Assembly (NCBI GenBank): GCA_018336195.1
Contig: JAGXQV010000056.1
Coordinates: forward strand, 32,018-96,017
Direction of reading: 5' to 3'
DNA: 64,000 bases
Source: Sulfuricella sp.
GTDB taxonomy: Bacteria > Pseudomonadota > Gammaproteobacteria > Burkholderiales > Sulfuricellaceae
Positions 1 to 8,224 of this stretch are shown in pieces (position 1 is the stretch's first letter; each line of letters opens with the position of its first letter). The notes beneath the pieces were generated by a model. That model was not told the DNA's origin, searched no databases, and worked only from the letters and a program-made list of their open reading frames with translations. Made by a program: the position numbers and the translations under genes.

Positions 1-976
1 CGCCGGTGGTGCGTACGCTCACTCCGTCGCGGTTGACGATTTTCTCGGTAATGGAAATCTGGTTGGTCTGGGTGTCGAGGTTGAGGAATCCATCGTTTTG
101 CGACACGATGAACTCGCCGTTGGCATCTCTGACCACCGTGGTTCCCGGCCCTGCCAGGGTTCCCAGATCGAAATCCTTGGGGATGGGCGGTTCGATGAGA
201 TGGCCGGAGATTTCCCGGCCCGGCGTACCCAGCACCAACGGGATTTTCTTCAGCAAATGCACGCCCTTGTTGATTTGCGGAAAACGGTTCTTGAACTGGC
301 GTAAATCCAGCCTGCCGTTGGGCAATTCCTTGGGCGCGTCGTCGCGATGGATTTCCTCGGCCAGTTCCTGGATGTCGGCAGCCTTGCCCAATATCGCATC
401 ACGACGGCGGGCGATGACGAAGCGACCGGTTGTGCCGGTGGCGATGAACTCGCGGACTGTTGGCTCGTTGATCCCGAAACGGATGCCTTTCAGCCACATG
501 TCCGCCACGAACTCGTCGAAATCCAGGGTCGCACGGGTCAGCGCCGGTTTGCCGTCGGGGTCTGTGTTTCCGCCGTCGTCCTCCTCGAATACCGGCTCGA
601 AATAGTATTCCACTTTGCCGTCGCCCATCTTGACCGCCTTGTACAAGGTACGCCGCGATGCGCGAAAAGCCACGATGTCGCGGGCCAGTCGCCGGGGCTT
701 GGTGGTTTCGCCACCCTGGGAATGGGTCTTCAGCAAGTCGAGGTCGTATAGCAGATGGGTGAACGCGGCGTAGTCGAGTCCTTGAAAACAGGCGCCGGCG
801 CTGAAAATGCGATCTACTGCGGCTTGCAGGGCTTCCAGGTCATCCAGCTTGGCCGGATCGACATACAGCCCGTCCGCATGTTTGAACAGGAAGCGTGGCA
901 AGGCCACTTCGCCTTCGCGCAATTCGGCGAGGTTTCCGATGATGGAACGCGACAAAGCGGCGTTATCGTTACTCAA
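1..976 (-). CDS. FapA/DUF342 family protein, 3' end outside window
   Basis: Reading the minus strand from a TTG at 976 gives a continuous frame of about 325 residues to the window edge, so the C-terminus is missing. The TTG is preferred because GGAGGA lies about 8 bases upstream. The distal part carries the Gly-rich beta-type signature of the FapA (flagellar assembly protein A, DUF342) domain: GREISGHLIEPP, then LAGPGTTVVRDANGEF and SQNDGFLNLD. The first roughly 190 residues are a less conserved N-terminal region. FapA proteins are polymerising cytosolic proteins linked in some bacteria to flagellar or polar organisation; the exact role here is unknown. The gene is divergent from an HD-GYP phosphodiesterase, which suggests, as inference only, a shared link to c-di-GMP or motility. 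Confidence 0.75.
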   Translation of the reverse strand, partial: MSNDNAALSRSIIGNLAELREGEVALPRFLFKHADGLYVDPAKLDDLEALQAAVDRIFSAGACFQGLDYAAFTHLLYDLDLLKTHSQGGETTKPRRLARDIVAFRASRRTLYKAVKMGDGKVEYYFEPVFEEDDGGNTDPDGKPALTRATLDFDEFVADMWLKGIRFGINEPTVREFIATGTTGRFVIARRRDAILGKAADIQELAEEIHRDDAPKELPNGRLDLRQFKNRFPQINKGVHLLKKIPLVLGTPGREISGHLIEPPIPKDFDLGTLAGPGTTVVRDANGEFIVSQNDGFLNLDTQTNQISITEKIVNRDGVSVRTTG

Positions 977-1263
977 AACTGCTTCCTCCGGGTCGATTGG
1001 GTGTCATCTCGATTCGAGACGCCATCAAGTCAACGTAACATCTTACCCTTGCTCAGCCTGCCGAGCAGCAAAACCTATCACAATTCCAACAAAAGTCGGC
1101 GCACATTCTGCGCGGTTTACGTAGTGCCGCAAGGCGACTCATATTCACAATGAATAGAATTATTCACAAAAAATAATTCCCAGATTAGACGATTAACTGA
1201 TTTTATAGGGAAATTAGCCATGTTATGATTTTCCTCAATTAATCTGGAGATGCAAGACCTTTC
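977..1263. promoter_or_regulatory. Divergent intergenic region between FapA-like and HD-GYP genes
   Basis: These 287 bases hold no convincing gene. The right half (about 1140-1250) is much more AT-rich than its surroundings and should carry the promoter of the HD-GYP gene. A short direct repeat TATTCACA occurs near 1142 and again near 1160, about 18 bases apart, which could be a regulator site. No clean -35/-10 pair could be assigned. Confidence 0.35.
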
Positions 1264-2379
1264 ATGTACGATCATCAGGACGAATTTTCCGTGCTCAACA
1301 GCGGGCTGCCCTTGCCTGACAAAATCCGCTCGGTTCATCACCTGTTGAAGCAGCGTTTTCCGTTTCTCGACCGTATCGCGGTGGCGGTTTACGATGCCAA
1401 GACCGATTTACTCAAGACCTACGTGCACAGCAGCGGCGAAGATCAGCCTCTGACCCTCCATGACGCGGTGCTGAGCGATTCCGGCTCCCTCCAGGAAATT
1501 CTCAAAAAAGGCCGGCCCCGTGTTCTCAATGACCTCGACGAGTTCTACGGCACTAGTGCGCGCATCACCTCGGTCCGGTACGGCGCCAGCTATACCTTGC
1601 CGATGTACCTCAATGACGTGTTTTTCGGTTTCCTGTTTTTCAATTCCTACCAGAAGAAGGTCTTCGACGATACGTCCCTACATTATCTGGACATGCTCGG
1701 TCATTTGCTGTCGCTTCTGGTGATTCATGAGTTGTCGCATACCCGTACCCTGCTGGCAACCGTGCGTACCGCCACCGACATGGCCCAGCACCGCGACTTC
1801 GAAACCGGCGCCCATCTCGACCGGATGGCCAATTACGCGCGCCTGGTCGCTCGCGAGGTGGCACCCAAGTTCAAATTGAGCGACGAAATCGTCGAGCATA
1901 TTTTCCTTTTCTCGCCACTCCACGACATCGGCAAGATCGGCATCCCCGACACCATCCTGCTCAAGCCGGCCAAGCTGACCGATGCCGAATTCGAAATGAT
2001 GAAAACCCACGCCACCAAAGGCACCGAAATCATCGACCGGATGCTGGAGAATTTCGGGCTGACCAGCCTGCGCCACGTCGACGTGCTGCGCAACATCGCG
2101 CTCTATCACCACGAAGCGCTCAACGGCAGCGGCTATCCTTACGGACTGGTGGGAGAGGGCATCCCGGTGGAGGCCAAGATCGTCGCGGTCGCCGACGTGT
2201 TCGATGCGTTGACCAGTGCTCGCCCCTACAAGGAGGCGTGGAGTAATCAGCGGGCATTCGAACTGTTGCTCAATTTGGCGGGGGAAAAATTCGACCCGGA
2301 TTGCGTGGCCGCACTGATCTCCTGCCGTGAGCAGATCGAGGCCATCCAGCGGCGTTTCCACGAAGACGAGATGGGTTAG
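1264..2379 (+). CDS. HD-GYP domain cyclic-di-GMP phosphodiesterase with GAF-like sensor
   Basis: 371 residues. Residues about 1-155 form a GAF-like sensory domain; residues about 165-350 form an HD-GYP domain. Visible metal and substrate motifs are HDIGKIGIPD (H220, D221), the helix HHE at 282-284, and NGSGYP ending in the diagnostic GYP at 290-292. VADVFDALTSARPYK follows at about 308-323, as expected for the family. HD-GYP proteins hydrolyse c-di-GMP to pGpG or GMP, so this is probably a cytosolic c-di-GMP-degrading enzyme controlled by a small-molecule or redox cue through the GAF domain. No membrane segment is evident. The signal sensed is unknown. Confidence 0.88.
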   Translation: MYDHQDEFSVLNSGLPLPDKIRSVHHLLKQRFPFLDRIAVAVYDAKTDLLKTYVHSSGEDQPLTLHDAVLSDSGSLQEILKKGRPRVLNDLDEFYGTSARITSVRYGASYTLPMYLNDVFFGFLFFNSYQKKVFDDTSLHYLDMLGHLLSLLVIHELSHTRTLLATVRTATDMAQHRDFETGAHLDRMANYARLVAREVAPKFKLSDEIVEHIFLFSPLHDIGKIGIPDTILLKPAKLTDAEFEMMKTHATKGTEIIDRMLENFGLTSLRHVDVLRNIALYHHEALNGSGYPYGLVGEGIPVEAKIVAVADVFDALTSARPYKEAWSNQRAFELLLNLAGEKFDPDCVAALISCREQIEAIQRRFHEDEMG

Positions 2380-2414
2380 GTGTCCCGCATCCAACAGCGA
2401 CCATGACTGTTTTG

Positions 2415-3767
2415 TCAGGTTATTCTGCGGCTGGATTCCCGGTTTTTCTTGATTTTGCGGCTTTCAAAAAATTTCAAGCCCATAAATGTCAGCCAGCCTA
2501 TCGTTATCAATCCAACGACAAAGCTGCCATAAGCGTAGGGCCACGGAATTCCTTGCGTCATCATCGAGAATTCGGACATTCCGCCAATCCCGGCTAGCAC
2601 GTTCAAAGGCATAAACACGACGCTAATTACGGTTAACCGTTTGATGTCCTTGTTCTGATTGATGTTGATGGAACTGTCGGTGGCATCCATCAAGAAATTG
2701 ATCTTGTTGAACAAAAATGCCGTATGCCCATCCAGCGATTCAATGTCGCGCAGAATTTCGCGCACATCCTCATGTTGGGCATCCGACAGAAATTTACCGC
2801 GCATCAAAAAGGACAAAGCGCGTCGGGTGTCGAGGACATTCCGGCGAATTCTTCCGTTGAGATCCTCGGCCTCTGCAATTGCAGCAAGAATCTTCGCCGC
2901 TTCCTCGTCCGTGATATGGGAACTCAACACCAGCTTGCCGACCTCTTCCAGCTTGGCATACACGTCCTCCAGGGCATTCGCGGAGTACTCCACGTCGGCG
3001 GCATAGAGATCGAGCAATACATCCTTGGCTTCCGTCACGTATCCGGTGTGCGCCCTGGCGCGTAAACGCTGCAGGCGAAACACCGGCAATTCCTCGCTCC
3101 GCACCGAGAACAGGGTGCCCTTGTAGATAACAAATGCCACCGCCACGTTGCGTGATTCGTCTTCCCGATCAAGGAGGAAATCGGAATGCAGATGCACTTC
3201 CCCGTTTTCTTCCACATAAAAACGGGCGCTGGTTTCCAGATCTGTCAGTTCCTTGGGGTTGGGCAATTCCACGCCAAATATCTCGCGCGCCCAAACCAGT
3301 TGCTCGTCATCGGGGGTTACCAAGTCGACCCAGATGGGCAGCGCCAAGGCAAGGTCTTGACGAGTTTCCACGGGAATTTGCCGCAAGCGCCCTTCGTGAA
3401 GGTCAAATACCCGGATCATCATGCTTTGGCTGCGTGACTTATGTTCGGAAACCAGTTCTACCCTCACCGAGTCCGAAATTTCGAGCAGAATTTCGTCCTT
3501 CTGATCGTCACGGACCAGTGGCCAGGCGATCTTTTGGTCATCCGGAGATAACGTTTCAAGAATGCGCGCAACCGTTTGGGGGGAGAGTTGGCTCAACAAC
3601 CTCTGTAATTCAACTAGATTTTGCTTGTGAACCAGGGATTCGATCAGGTCGTGCTTGGGCATATCCTGCTTGTGTACCAAGCCTTCCACCAGTTTGTGCT
3701 TGTTGAGCAGGGTGATGACTTGTTGCAGGTTATCCTGCACGCTTTCCGGCTGTTTTGCTTCAGTCAT
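2415..3767 (-). CDS. CorA-like divalent cation transporter with MgtE-type N-terminal domain
   Basis: 450 residues. Residues about 25-110 resemble the MgtE intracellular N-domain (helical repeats such as LQRLLSQLSPQTVARILETL). The rest is CorA-like: a soluble alpha/beta domain, a long helix, and two C-terminal membrane helices (about 375-392 and 410-433). At the pore loop, where classic CorA has the GMN signature, this protein has GMS (G396, M397, S398; local sequence GIGGMSEFS). CorA family members form pentamers that move Mg2+ or other divalent ions. The domain combination plus the altered signature means the transported ion is uncertain. The ATG at 3767 is the clear start. The gene converges on the HD-GYP gene. 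Confidence 0.8.
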   Translation of the reverse strand: MTEAKQPESVQDNLQQVITLLNKHKLVEGLVHKQDMPKHDLIESLVHKQNLVELQRLLSQLSPQTVARILETLSPDDQKIAWPLVRDDQKDEILLEISDSVRVELVSEHKSRSQSMMIRVFDLHEGRLRQIPVETRQDLALALPIWVDLVTPDDEQLVWAREIFGVELPNPKELTDLETSARFYVEENGEVHLHSDFLLDREDESRNVAVAFVIYKGTLFSVRSEELPVFRLQRLRARAHTGYVTEAKDVLLDLYAADVEYSANALEDVYAKLEEVGKLVLSSHITDEEAAKILAAIAEAEDLNGRIRRNVLDTRRALSFLMRGKFLSDAQHEDVREILRDIESLDGHTAFLFNKINFLMDATDSSININQNKDIKRLTVISVVFMPLNVLAGIGGMSEFSMMTQGIPWPYAYGSFVVGLITIGWLTFMGLKFFESRKIKKNRESSRRIT

Positions 3768-4067
3768 GCGTTTTCTCCCGGCGGCAAAAAAGAGTTGTCG
3801 CGCAAAGTCGCGCGCAACCGCCGCAAATACTTATGACATCAAGAAAGGGAAACCACTGAAGAGTGCCGAGGTATCCGATTCCGCTAAAACCCAGCGGAAT
3901 CAAGACATGGCCGAGAAGCCAGGAGAGATCAACCGCTAGGAGGTTACTGTTTTGAGTAACTTACAACTGGGACTGTCCAAAATGGCTGCGCCTTGAAATA
4001 AGAACGACGGCATTTTACCTGCCGGGGAGAAAGCGCGTCAACGCAAGTTTGGCTTGGGGCGCGCGTT
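3768..4067. other. 300-bp intergenic region with a possible gene remnant
   Basis: No gene can be supported here. On the plus strand an open frame from about 3830 to 3939 reads as a polar, lysine-rich peptide (…KKGKPLKSAEVSDSAK…) and stops at TAG, but it has no usable start codon. Directly after it is AGGAGG and a TTG that opens only 14 codons. This may be the trace of a lost small gene, or chance. Confidence 0.25.
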
Positions 4068-4778
4068 CTAAGGCGCTTGCACCTGGTTCATGCGGGTCAG
4101 GATGATCGGGGATTTTTTCTCCAGCCCGCGGGCGTTGCGGTGCAGGTCGTAATAGCGTGGATTGGGGACCATCGACGCCATCCGGGCCGCTTGCTCGGCG
4201 GCGATTCCTGCGGCGCCTATGCCATAGTAATGGCGTGCCGCCGCTTCGGCGCCGAATACGCCGTTACCCCATTCGATGACGTTGAGGTAAATCTCCAGGA
4301 TGCGGCGCTTGCTCAGGGTGTTTTCCAGCATTACCGTGATGATGGCTTCCTCCACCTTGCGTAGCGGATTGCGGCTGCCGGAGAGGAACAGGTTTTTCGC
4401 CAGTTGCTGGCTGATGGTCGAACCGCCGGCGACGATTTTGCCTTTTTTGAGGTTCTTTTCGTAGGCTTTCTGGATGCCGTCCCAGTCGAACCCCTCATGA
4501 TCGAGGAACTTGGTGTCTTCCGCTGCGATCAGTGCAAGTTTGAGATTTCTGGAAATATTGGCGTAAGGAACCCACTTCTGCTGCAACTGGGCATCTGGAC
4601 GAGTTTCGCGTAACTCGGCAAGGCGCGCATCCATGAACGCCGTGGAGGACGGGTTGTGATCCACCCACCACCAAATCTGCGCGTATATCCAGCCTTGATA
4701 GAGCAGCAATGCCGCCACGGCCAGCAGAATGCCGCGCCCCAGCCAGCGCCACAGGAAATTGCCCTTCTTGGCTTTCAT
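4068..4778 (-). CDS. mtgA: Monofunctional biosynthetic peptidoglycan transglycosylase
   Basis: 236 residues, the usual length for MtgA. It polymerises lipid II into glycan strands and lacks a transpeptidase domain. One N-terminal membrane anchor spans residues about 10-30, with the rest in the periplasm. GT51 signatures are present: EDTKFLDHEGFDWDGI (catalytic Glu), GGSTISQQLAKNLFLS, the KRRILEIYLNVIEWG stretch containing the second glutamate, and GVFGAEAAARHYYG. It lies downstream of metK on the same strand, separated by a hairpin, so it may have its own expression. Start ATG at 4778 is unambiguous. Confidence 0.95.
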   Translation of the reverse strand: MKAKKGNFLWRWLGRGILLAVAALLLYQGWIYAQIWWWVDHNPSSTAFMDARLAELRETRPDAQLQQKWVPYANISRNLKLALIAAEDTKFLDHEGFDWDGIQKAYEKNLKKGKIVAGGSTISQQLAKNLFLSGSRNPLRKVEEAIITVMLENTLSKRRILEIYLNVIEWGNGVFGAEAAARHYYGIGAAGIAAEQAARMASMVPNPRYYDLHRNARGLEKKSPIILTRMNQVQAP

Positions 4779-4789
4779 GAAAACGACAA

Positions 4790-4818
4790 CGGGGGCGACC
4801 GCAAAACGGCTGCCCCCG
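4790..4818 (-). terminator. Hairpin between metK and mtgA, possible attenuator or terminator
   Basis: The arms CGGGGGC and GCCCCCG enclose an inner stem with a TTTT loop (minus strand), giving a strong GC-rich hairpin about 20 bases after the metK stop. The U-run that follows on the minus strand is broken (GTTGTCGTTTTC), so termination is plausible but may be partial. Confidence 0.5.
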
Positions 4819-4838
4819 CCGGCTCATGCTCAGAATGA

Positions 4839-6002
4839 TTAAAGACCAGCGTCAGCCTTCAGCGCTGCCGCTTTGTCGGTATTTTCCCAGGTGAATTCCG
4901 GCTCATCGCGGCCAAAATGACCGTAGGCGGCGGTCTTGTGGTAAATCGGACGGAGCAGGTTGAGACTCTGGATGATGGCACGCGGACGCAGGTCGAAATG
5001 GCGCTCGACCAGTTGGGCGATTTTCTCGTCGGCGATCTTGCCGGTGCCGGAGGTGTTGACCATCAGGCTGACCGGCTTGGCGACGCCGATGGCGTAAGCG
5101 ACCTGAACTTCGCACTTGCTCGCCAGGCCGGCGGCAACGATGTTCTTCGCGACGTGACGGCAGGCGTAAGCGGCGGAACGGTCCACCTTGGACGGATCCT
5201 TGCCGGAAAAGGCTCCGCCGCCGTGGTGCGCGGCACCACCGTAGGTGTCGACGATGATCTTGCGCCCGGTCAGGCCGCAGTCGCCCATCGGTCCGCCCAC
5301 TACGAAACGGCCGGTGGGGTTGATGAGGTAGCGGATGTTGGCGGCTCGCAGGCTTTCCGGGATCACCGGCTTGACCAATTCCTCAATCACCGCTTCGGAG
5401 ATTTGTGCATGGGACACGTCGGGATGATGCTGGGTGGAAATCACCACGGTATCGACTTCCTTGGGCTTGCCATCGACATAGCGGATGGTGACCTGCGACT
5501 TGGCGTCGGGACGCAGCCAGGGCAGGCGGCCATCCTTGCGCAATTGCGCTTGGCGCTCCATCAGGCGGTGCGAGTAGTAAATCGGCATCGGCATCAGTTG
5601 CGGGGTTTCGTCGCAGGCGTAGCCGAACATCAGACCCTGGTCGCCGGCACCCTGGTCCATTTCTTCCTCGGGGGTGCGGTTGACGCCCTGGGCGATGTCG
5701 GGAGATTGCTTGTTGAGCGCGGTCAGCACCGCGCAAGTGTAGTAGTCGAACCCGATATCCGAACTGTTGTAGCCGATGCGCTTGAGGGCGGCACGGGCCA
5801 CGTCGATGTAGTTGACCGTGGCGGTAGTGGTGATTTCGCCGGAGATAACCACCAGGCCGGTGCTCACCAGGGTTTCGCAGGCGACCCGCGCCTTGTGGTC
5901 CTGGGTCAGGATGGCGTCGAGCACGGCATCGGAAATTTGGTCGGCGACCTTGTCGGGGTGGCCTTCGGAAACGGATTCGGAGGTGAAAAGAAATTCGCTC
6001 AT
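4839..6002 (-). CDS. metK: S-adenosylmethionine synthetase
   Basis: 387 residues, full length. It makes S-adenosylmethionine from ATP and methionine in the cytosol. N-terminal [13 protein letters not shown] (catalytic His), the [12 protein letters not shown] loop and the C-terminal [19 protein letters not shown] phosphate-binding loop are all present. The ATG at 6002 gives the canonical [18 protein letters not shown] start. It follows lgt on the same strand after a 75-bp gap in which no SAM or SAH riboswitch fold was recognised. Confidence 0.98.
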   Translation of the reverse strand: MSEFLFTSESVSEGHPDKVADQISDAVLDAILTQDHKARVACETLVSTGLVVISGEITTTATVNYIDVARAALKRIGYNSSDIGFDYYTCAVLTALNKQSPDIAQGVNRTPEEEMDQGAGDQGLMFGYACDETPQLMPMPIYYSHRLMERQAQLRKDGRLPWLRPDAKSQVTIRYVDGKPKEVDTVVISTQHHPDVSHAQISEAVIEELVKPVIPESLRAANIRYLINPTGRFVVGGPMGDCGLTGRKIIVDTYGGAAHHGGGAFSGKDPSKVDRSAAYACRHVAKNIVAAGLASKCEVQVAYAIGVAKPVSLMVNTSGTGKIADEKIAQLVERHFDLRPRAIIQSLNLLRPIYHKTAAYGHFGRDEPEFTWENTDKAAALKADAGL

Positions 6003-6077
6003 GTTTTATGCACCAAGCCTGAGGAAAAATAAAGGTAGAAGACTAGCAGATTTCGCAGTCCGGAAAAAGTTCGCGGT

Positions 6078-6860
6078 TCACGGTTTTCGGTATGCCCAGC
6101 GCAGTAGCGCCACGCCAGTCAGAATCATCGGCAAGCTAAGCCATTGCCCCATGCTTACGTTAAAAGTCATCAGGCCAAAAATGCCGTTGTCTGGGTTGCG
6201 GAAAAATTCGCCGATAAAGCGAAATGCCCCGTAACCGATCAGGAATACTCCGGAAACTGCGCCGATGGGTCGCTCCTTGCGCGAAAACAGCCACAGCAAG
6301 ACAAACAGGGCCACCCCCTCAAGGGCGAATTCGTAAAGCTGCGAAGGATGACGCGGCACCCCGTCGGCGTTCGGGAACACCATCCCCCACGTCACGTCGG
6401 TGGGACGCCCCCACAGTTCGCCGTTGATGAAATTGCCTAGTCGCCCGGCAGCCAATCCCGGCGGCACCAAGGGGGCGACGAAATCCATCAGCGCCAGCCA
6501 CGGTCGACCCGCCTTGCGGGCGAACAGCGCCATCGCCACCAGCACTCCGAGAAAGCCCCCATGGAAGGACATCCCGCCTTTCCACACGGCAAGGATTTCC
6601 AGGGGGTGGGAAAAGTAGTAGCCCGGCTCGTAAAACAGCACTTCGCCCAAGCGCCCGCCCAATACCACCCCGAGCACGCCATAGAACAACATGTCGTCGA
6701 GTTGCGTCACGCTCCAGCCATTCCACGGCTGAGTCTGAATGCGCAGCCGCCCGAGCAGGAGGAACAGTCCGAACGCCAGCAGATACATCAAACCATACCA
6801 ATGCACGGCAAGCGGTCCGAGATGGATGGCAACGGGATCGAATTGGGGGTGAATCAGCAT
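6078..6860 (-). CDS. lgt: Prolipoprotein diacylglyceryl transferase
   Basis: 260 residues. An inner-membrane enzyme that transfers diacylglycerol from phosphatidylglycerol to the lipobox cysteine of prolipoproteins. The family start [15 protein letters not shown] is at the ATG at 6860; an upstream in-frame TTG is less likely. Seven hydrophobic segments are visible, along with HGGFLG (catalytic His) and the Lgt signature around [16 protein letters not shown]. Downstream are metK and mtgA on the same strand; upstream, 34 bp away, a Uma2 gene. Confidence 0.97.
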   Translation of the reverse strand: MLIHPQFDPVAIHLGPLAVHWYGLMYLLAFGLFLLLGRLRIQTQPWNGWSVTQLDDMLFYGVLGVVLGGRLGEVLFYEPGYYFSHPLEILAVWKGGMSFHGGFLGVLVAMALFARKAGRPWLALMDFVAPLVPPGLAAGRLGNFINGELWGRPTDVTWGMVFPNADGVPRHPSQLYEFALEGVALFVLLWLFSRKERPIGAVSGVFLIGYGAFRFIGEFFRNPDNGIFGLMTFNVSMGQWLSLPMILTGVALLRWAYRKP

Positions 6861-6900
6861 CGGCAAGGATATTGGGGAAAACGCGGCGGATTATACCCTG

Positions 6901-7455
6901 CTATTCCAGGATTCCCCGGTACAGCTCGCTAACGGACACTTCCGCCGATAAACAGTCGATGTGCAAAACATCCTCCGCGCCGAGTGTTTCCACCAGCCAT
7001 TCCGCGAGGCCGCGCCGCCGGTATATTTCGATGCGCGGCTCGTCCTGCGACAACAACAGGTATTCGCGCAAGGAGGACAAACGCCGGTAAGCCGCCAGCT
7101 TCTCGCGCCGATCCGTGGCCTCGGTGGTCGGCGAAAGCACCTCAGCCAGCAGGCAGGGACGGGTTTTCACCAGCGCGTCGTCATCGGACGGGTCGCAAAC
7201 CAGCATCACGTCGGGATAGTAGTAGGTGGGGAAATCATCGGCGCGCAGCTTCACGTCGCTGATGAAGACCTGGCAATCCGCTCCCGCTGCGGTCAGCAGT
7301 TTCGCGTATAGCGCCCCGGCAATCCGGTTATGCCGCGCCGATGCGCCGGCCATGGCATAGACCTGCCCGCCCACCAGTTCGTGGCGAACCGGACTTTGCG
7401 CTTCCATCGCGAGGTATTCGGCTTCAGAGAGTTTTTGCAGCTTGGCCTGGTTCAC
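6901..7455 (-). CDS. Uma2 family (DUF820) putative endonuclease
   Basis: 184 residues, starting at a GTG (7455). The fold is the PD-(D/E)xK-like Uma2/DUF820 domain: EYLAMEAQSPVRHELVGGQVY at the N-terminus, then SDVKLRADDFPTYYYPDVML and CLLAEVLSPTTEATDR, whose Asp and Glu residues match the predicted nuclease core. Uma2 proteins are widespread, often multicopy and without a settled biological role. A second, divergent Uma2 gene lies 37 bp upstream on the same strand. Confidence 0.8.
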   Translation of the reverse strand: MNQAKLQKLSEAEYLAMEAQSPVRHELVGGQVYAMAGASARHNRIAGALYAKLLTAAGADCQVFISDVKLRADDFPTYYYPDVMLVCDPSDDDALVKTRPCLLAEVLSPTTEATDRREKLAAYRRLSSLREYLLLSQDEPRIEIYRRRGLAEWLVETLGAEDVLHIDCLSAEVSVSELYRGILE

Positions 7456-7492
7456 GAAAGTTTCCTGAAATAGTTAAAATTCAGCACCCACT

Positions 7493-8056
7493 TTACCCCC
7501 ACAAATCCCCCAGCGGGAATTCCACGGCGTCGAACGGCGGCACCCGCACCGGATCGTCGTCCTTCAGCGTGGCGATCAGCGCCCAAAACCCCTGGCGCAA
7601 TTCGAATCCTTCCAAAGTGCGGGCTTCGGGGTCGACCAGCCAGGCGTGGCCGACGCCATATTTGGCGTAAAGCGGCAGCTTGATGAAGCGATCCTTGCGC
7701 AGGGTGCTCGGGGAAAGAATTTCGCACACCCAATCCGGCACCACTTCGAAGCGATGCCCATCCGGCACCTTGGGCATCCGTTCGCGACGCCAGCCGGCCA
7801 GGTCGGGAACCGCCACTTCAGTGTCGCGCACAAAATGGATTTCCGGTTCGGGAATGATCCACCAGCCGCCCGGCCCACCGCGAAAGCCATATTTCCCACC
7901 GACATGGGCGCTCAGCGCCCCTTCCGCCAGTCCATGCCGCCCGCTCGGGCGCGGCTGGGCGTGCAACTGACCGTTGAGAATTTCGCCCGTCGTTCCCTCC
8001 GGCAAGTCACAGAGTTGTTCGTAGAGCGAGGGCTGGAGCAACAAGGCTGTACTCAT
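7493..8056 (-). CDS. Second Uma2 family (DUF820) putative endonuclease
   Basis: 187 residues from the ATG at 8056, chosen because AAGGAG lies 8 bases upstream; an ATG at 8074 would bury that site inside the frame. It shares the Uma2 layout: YEQLCDLPEGTTGEILNGQL, PEIHFVRDTEVAVPDLAGWRRE and VCEILSPSTLRKDR, with predicted metal-binding Asp and Glu. It is quite different from its neighbour, so the pair looks like two distinct family members rather than a fresh duplication. Function is unknown. Confidence 0.8.
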   Translation of the reverse strand: MSTALLLQPSLYEQLCDLPEGTTGEILNGQLHAQPRPSGRHGLAEGALSAHVGGKYGFRGGPGGWWIIPEPEIHFVRDTEVAVPDLAGWRRERMPKVPDGHRFEVVPDWVCEILSPSTLRKDRFIKLPLYAKYGVGHAWLVDPEARTLEGFELRQGFWALIATLKDDDPVRVPPFDAVEFPLGDLWG

Positions 8057-8224
8057 TCGGACACTCCTTTTCATCCATCGGCAATCCGGTCAAATCTACA
8101 GCACCGCCGAATTGCAAGTCAAGGCAGCAGGCAGTGCGGCAGACATCCTTTTATAGCCATCCTTGCCCCCACCCCGTCTTTCCGCGAAAATGCCGTATCG
8201 TTTTGACTTTGCAAGGATCGCCCC

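Noticed and set aside
6003..6077. Possible SAM or SAH riboswitch in front of metK
   Set aside because: The 75-bp gap between lgt and metK is short and shows no recognisable riboswitch stems.
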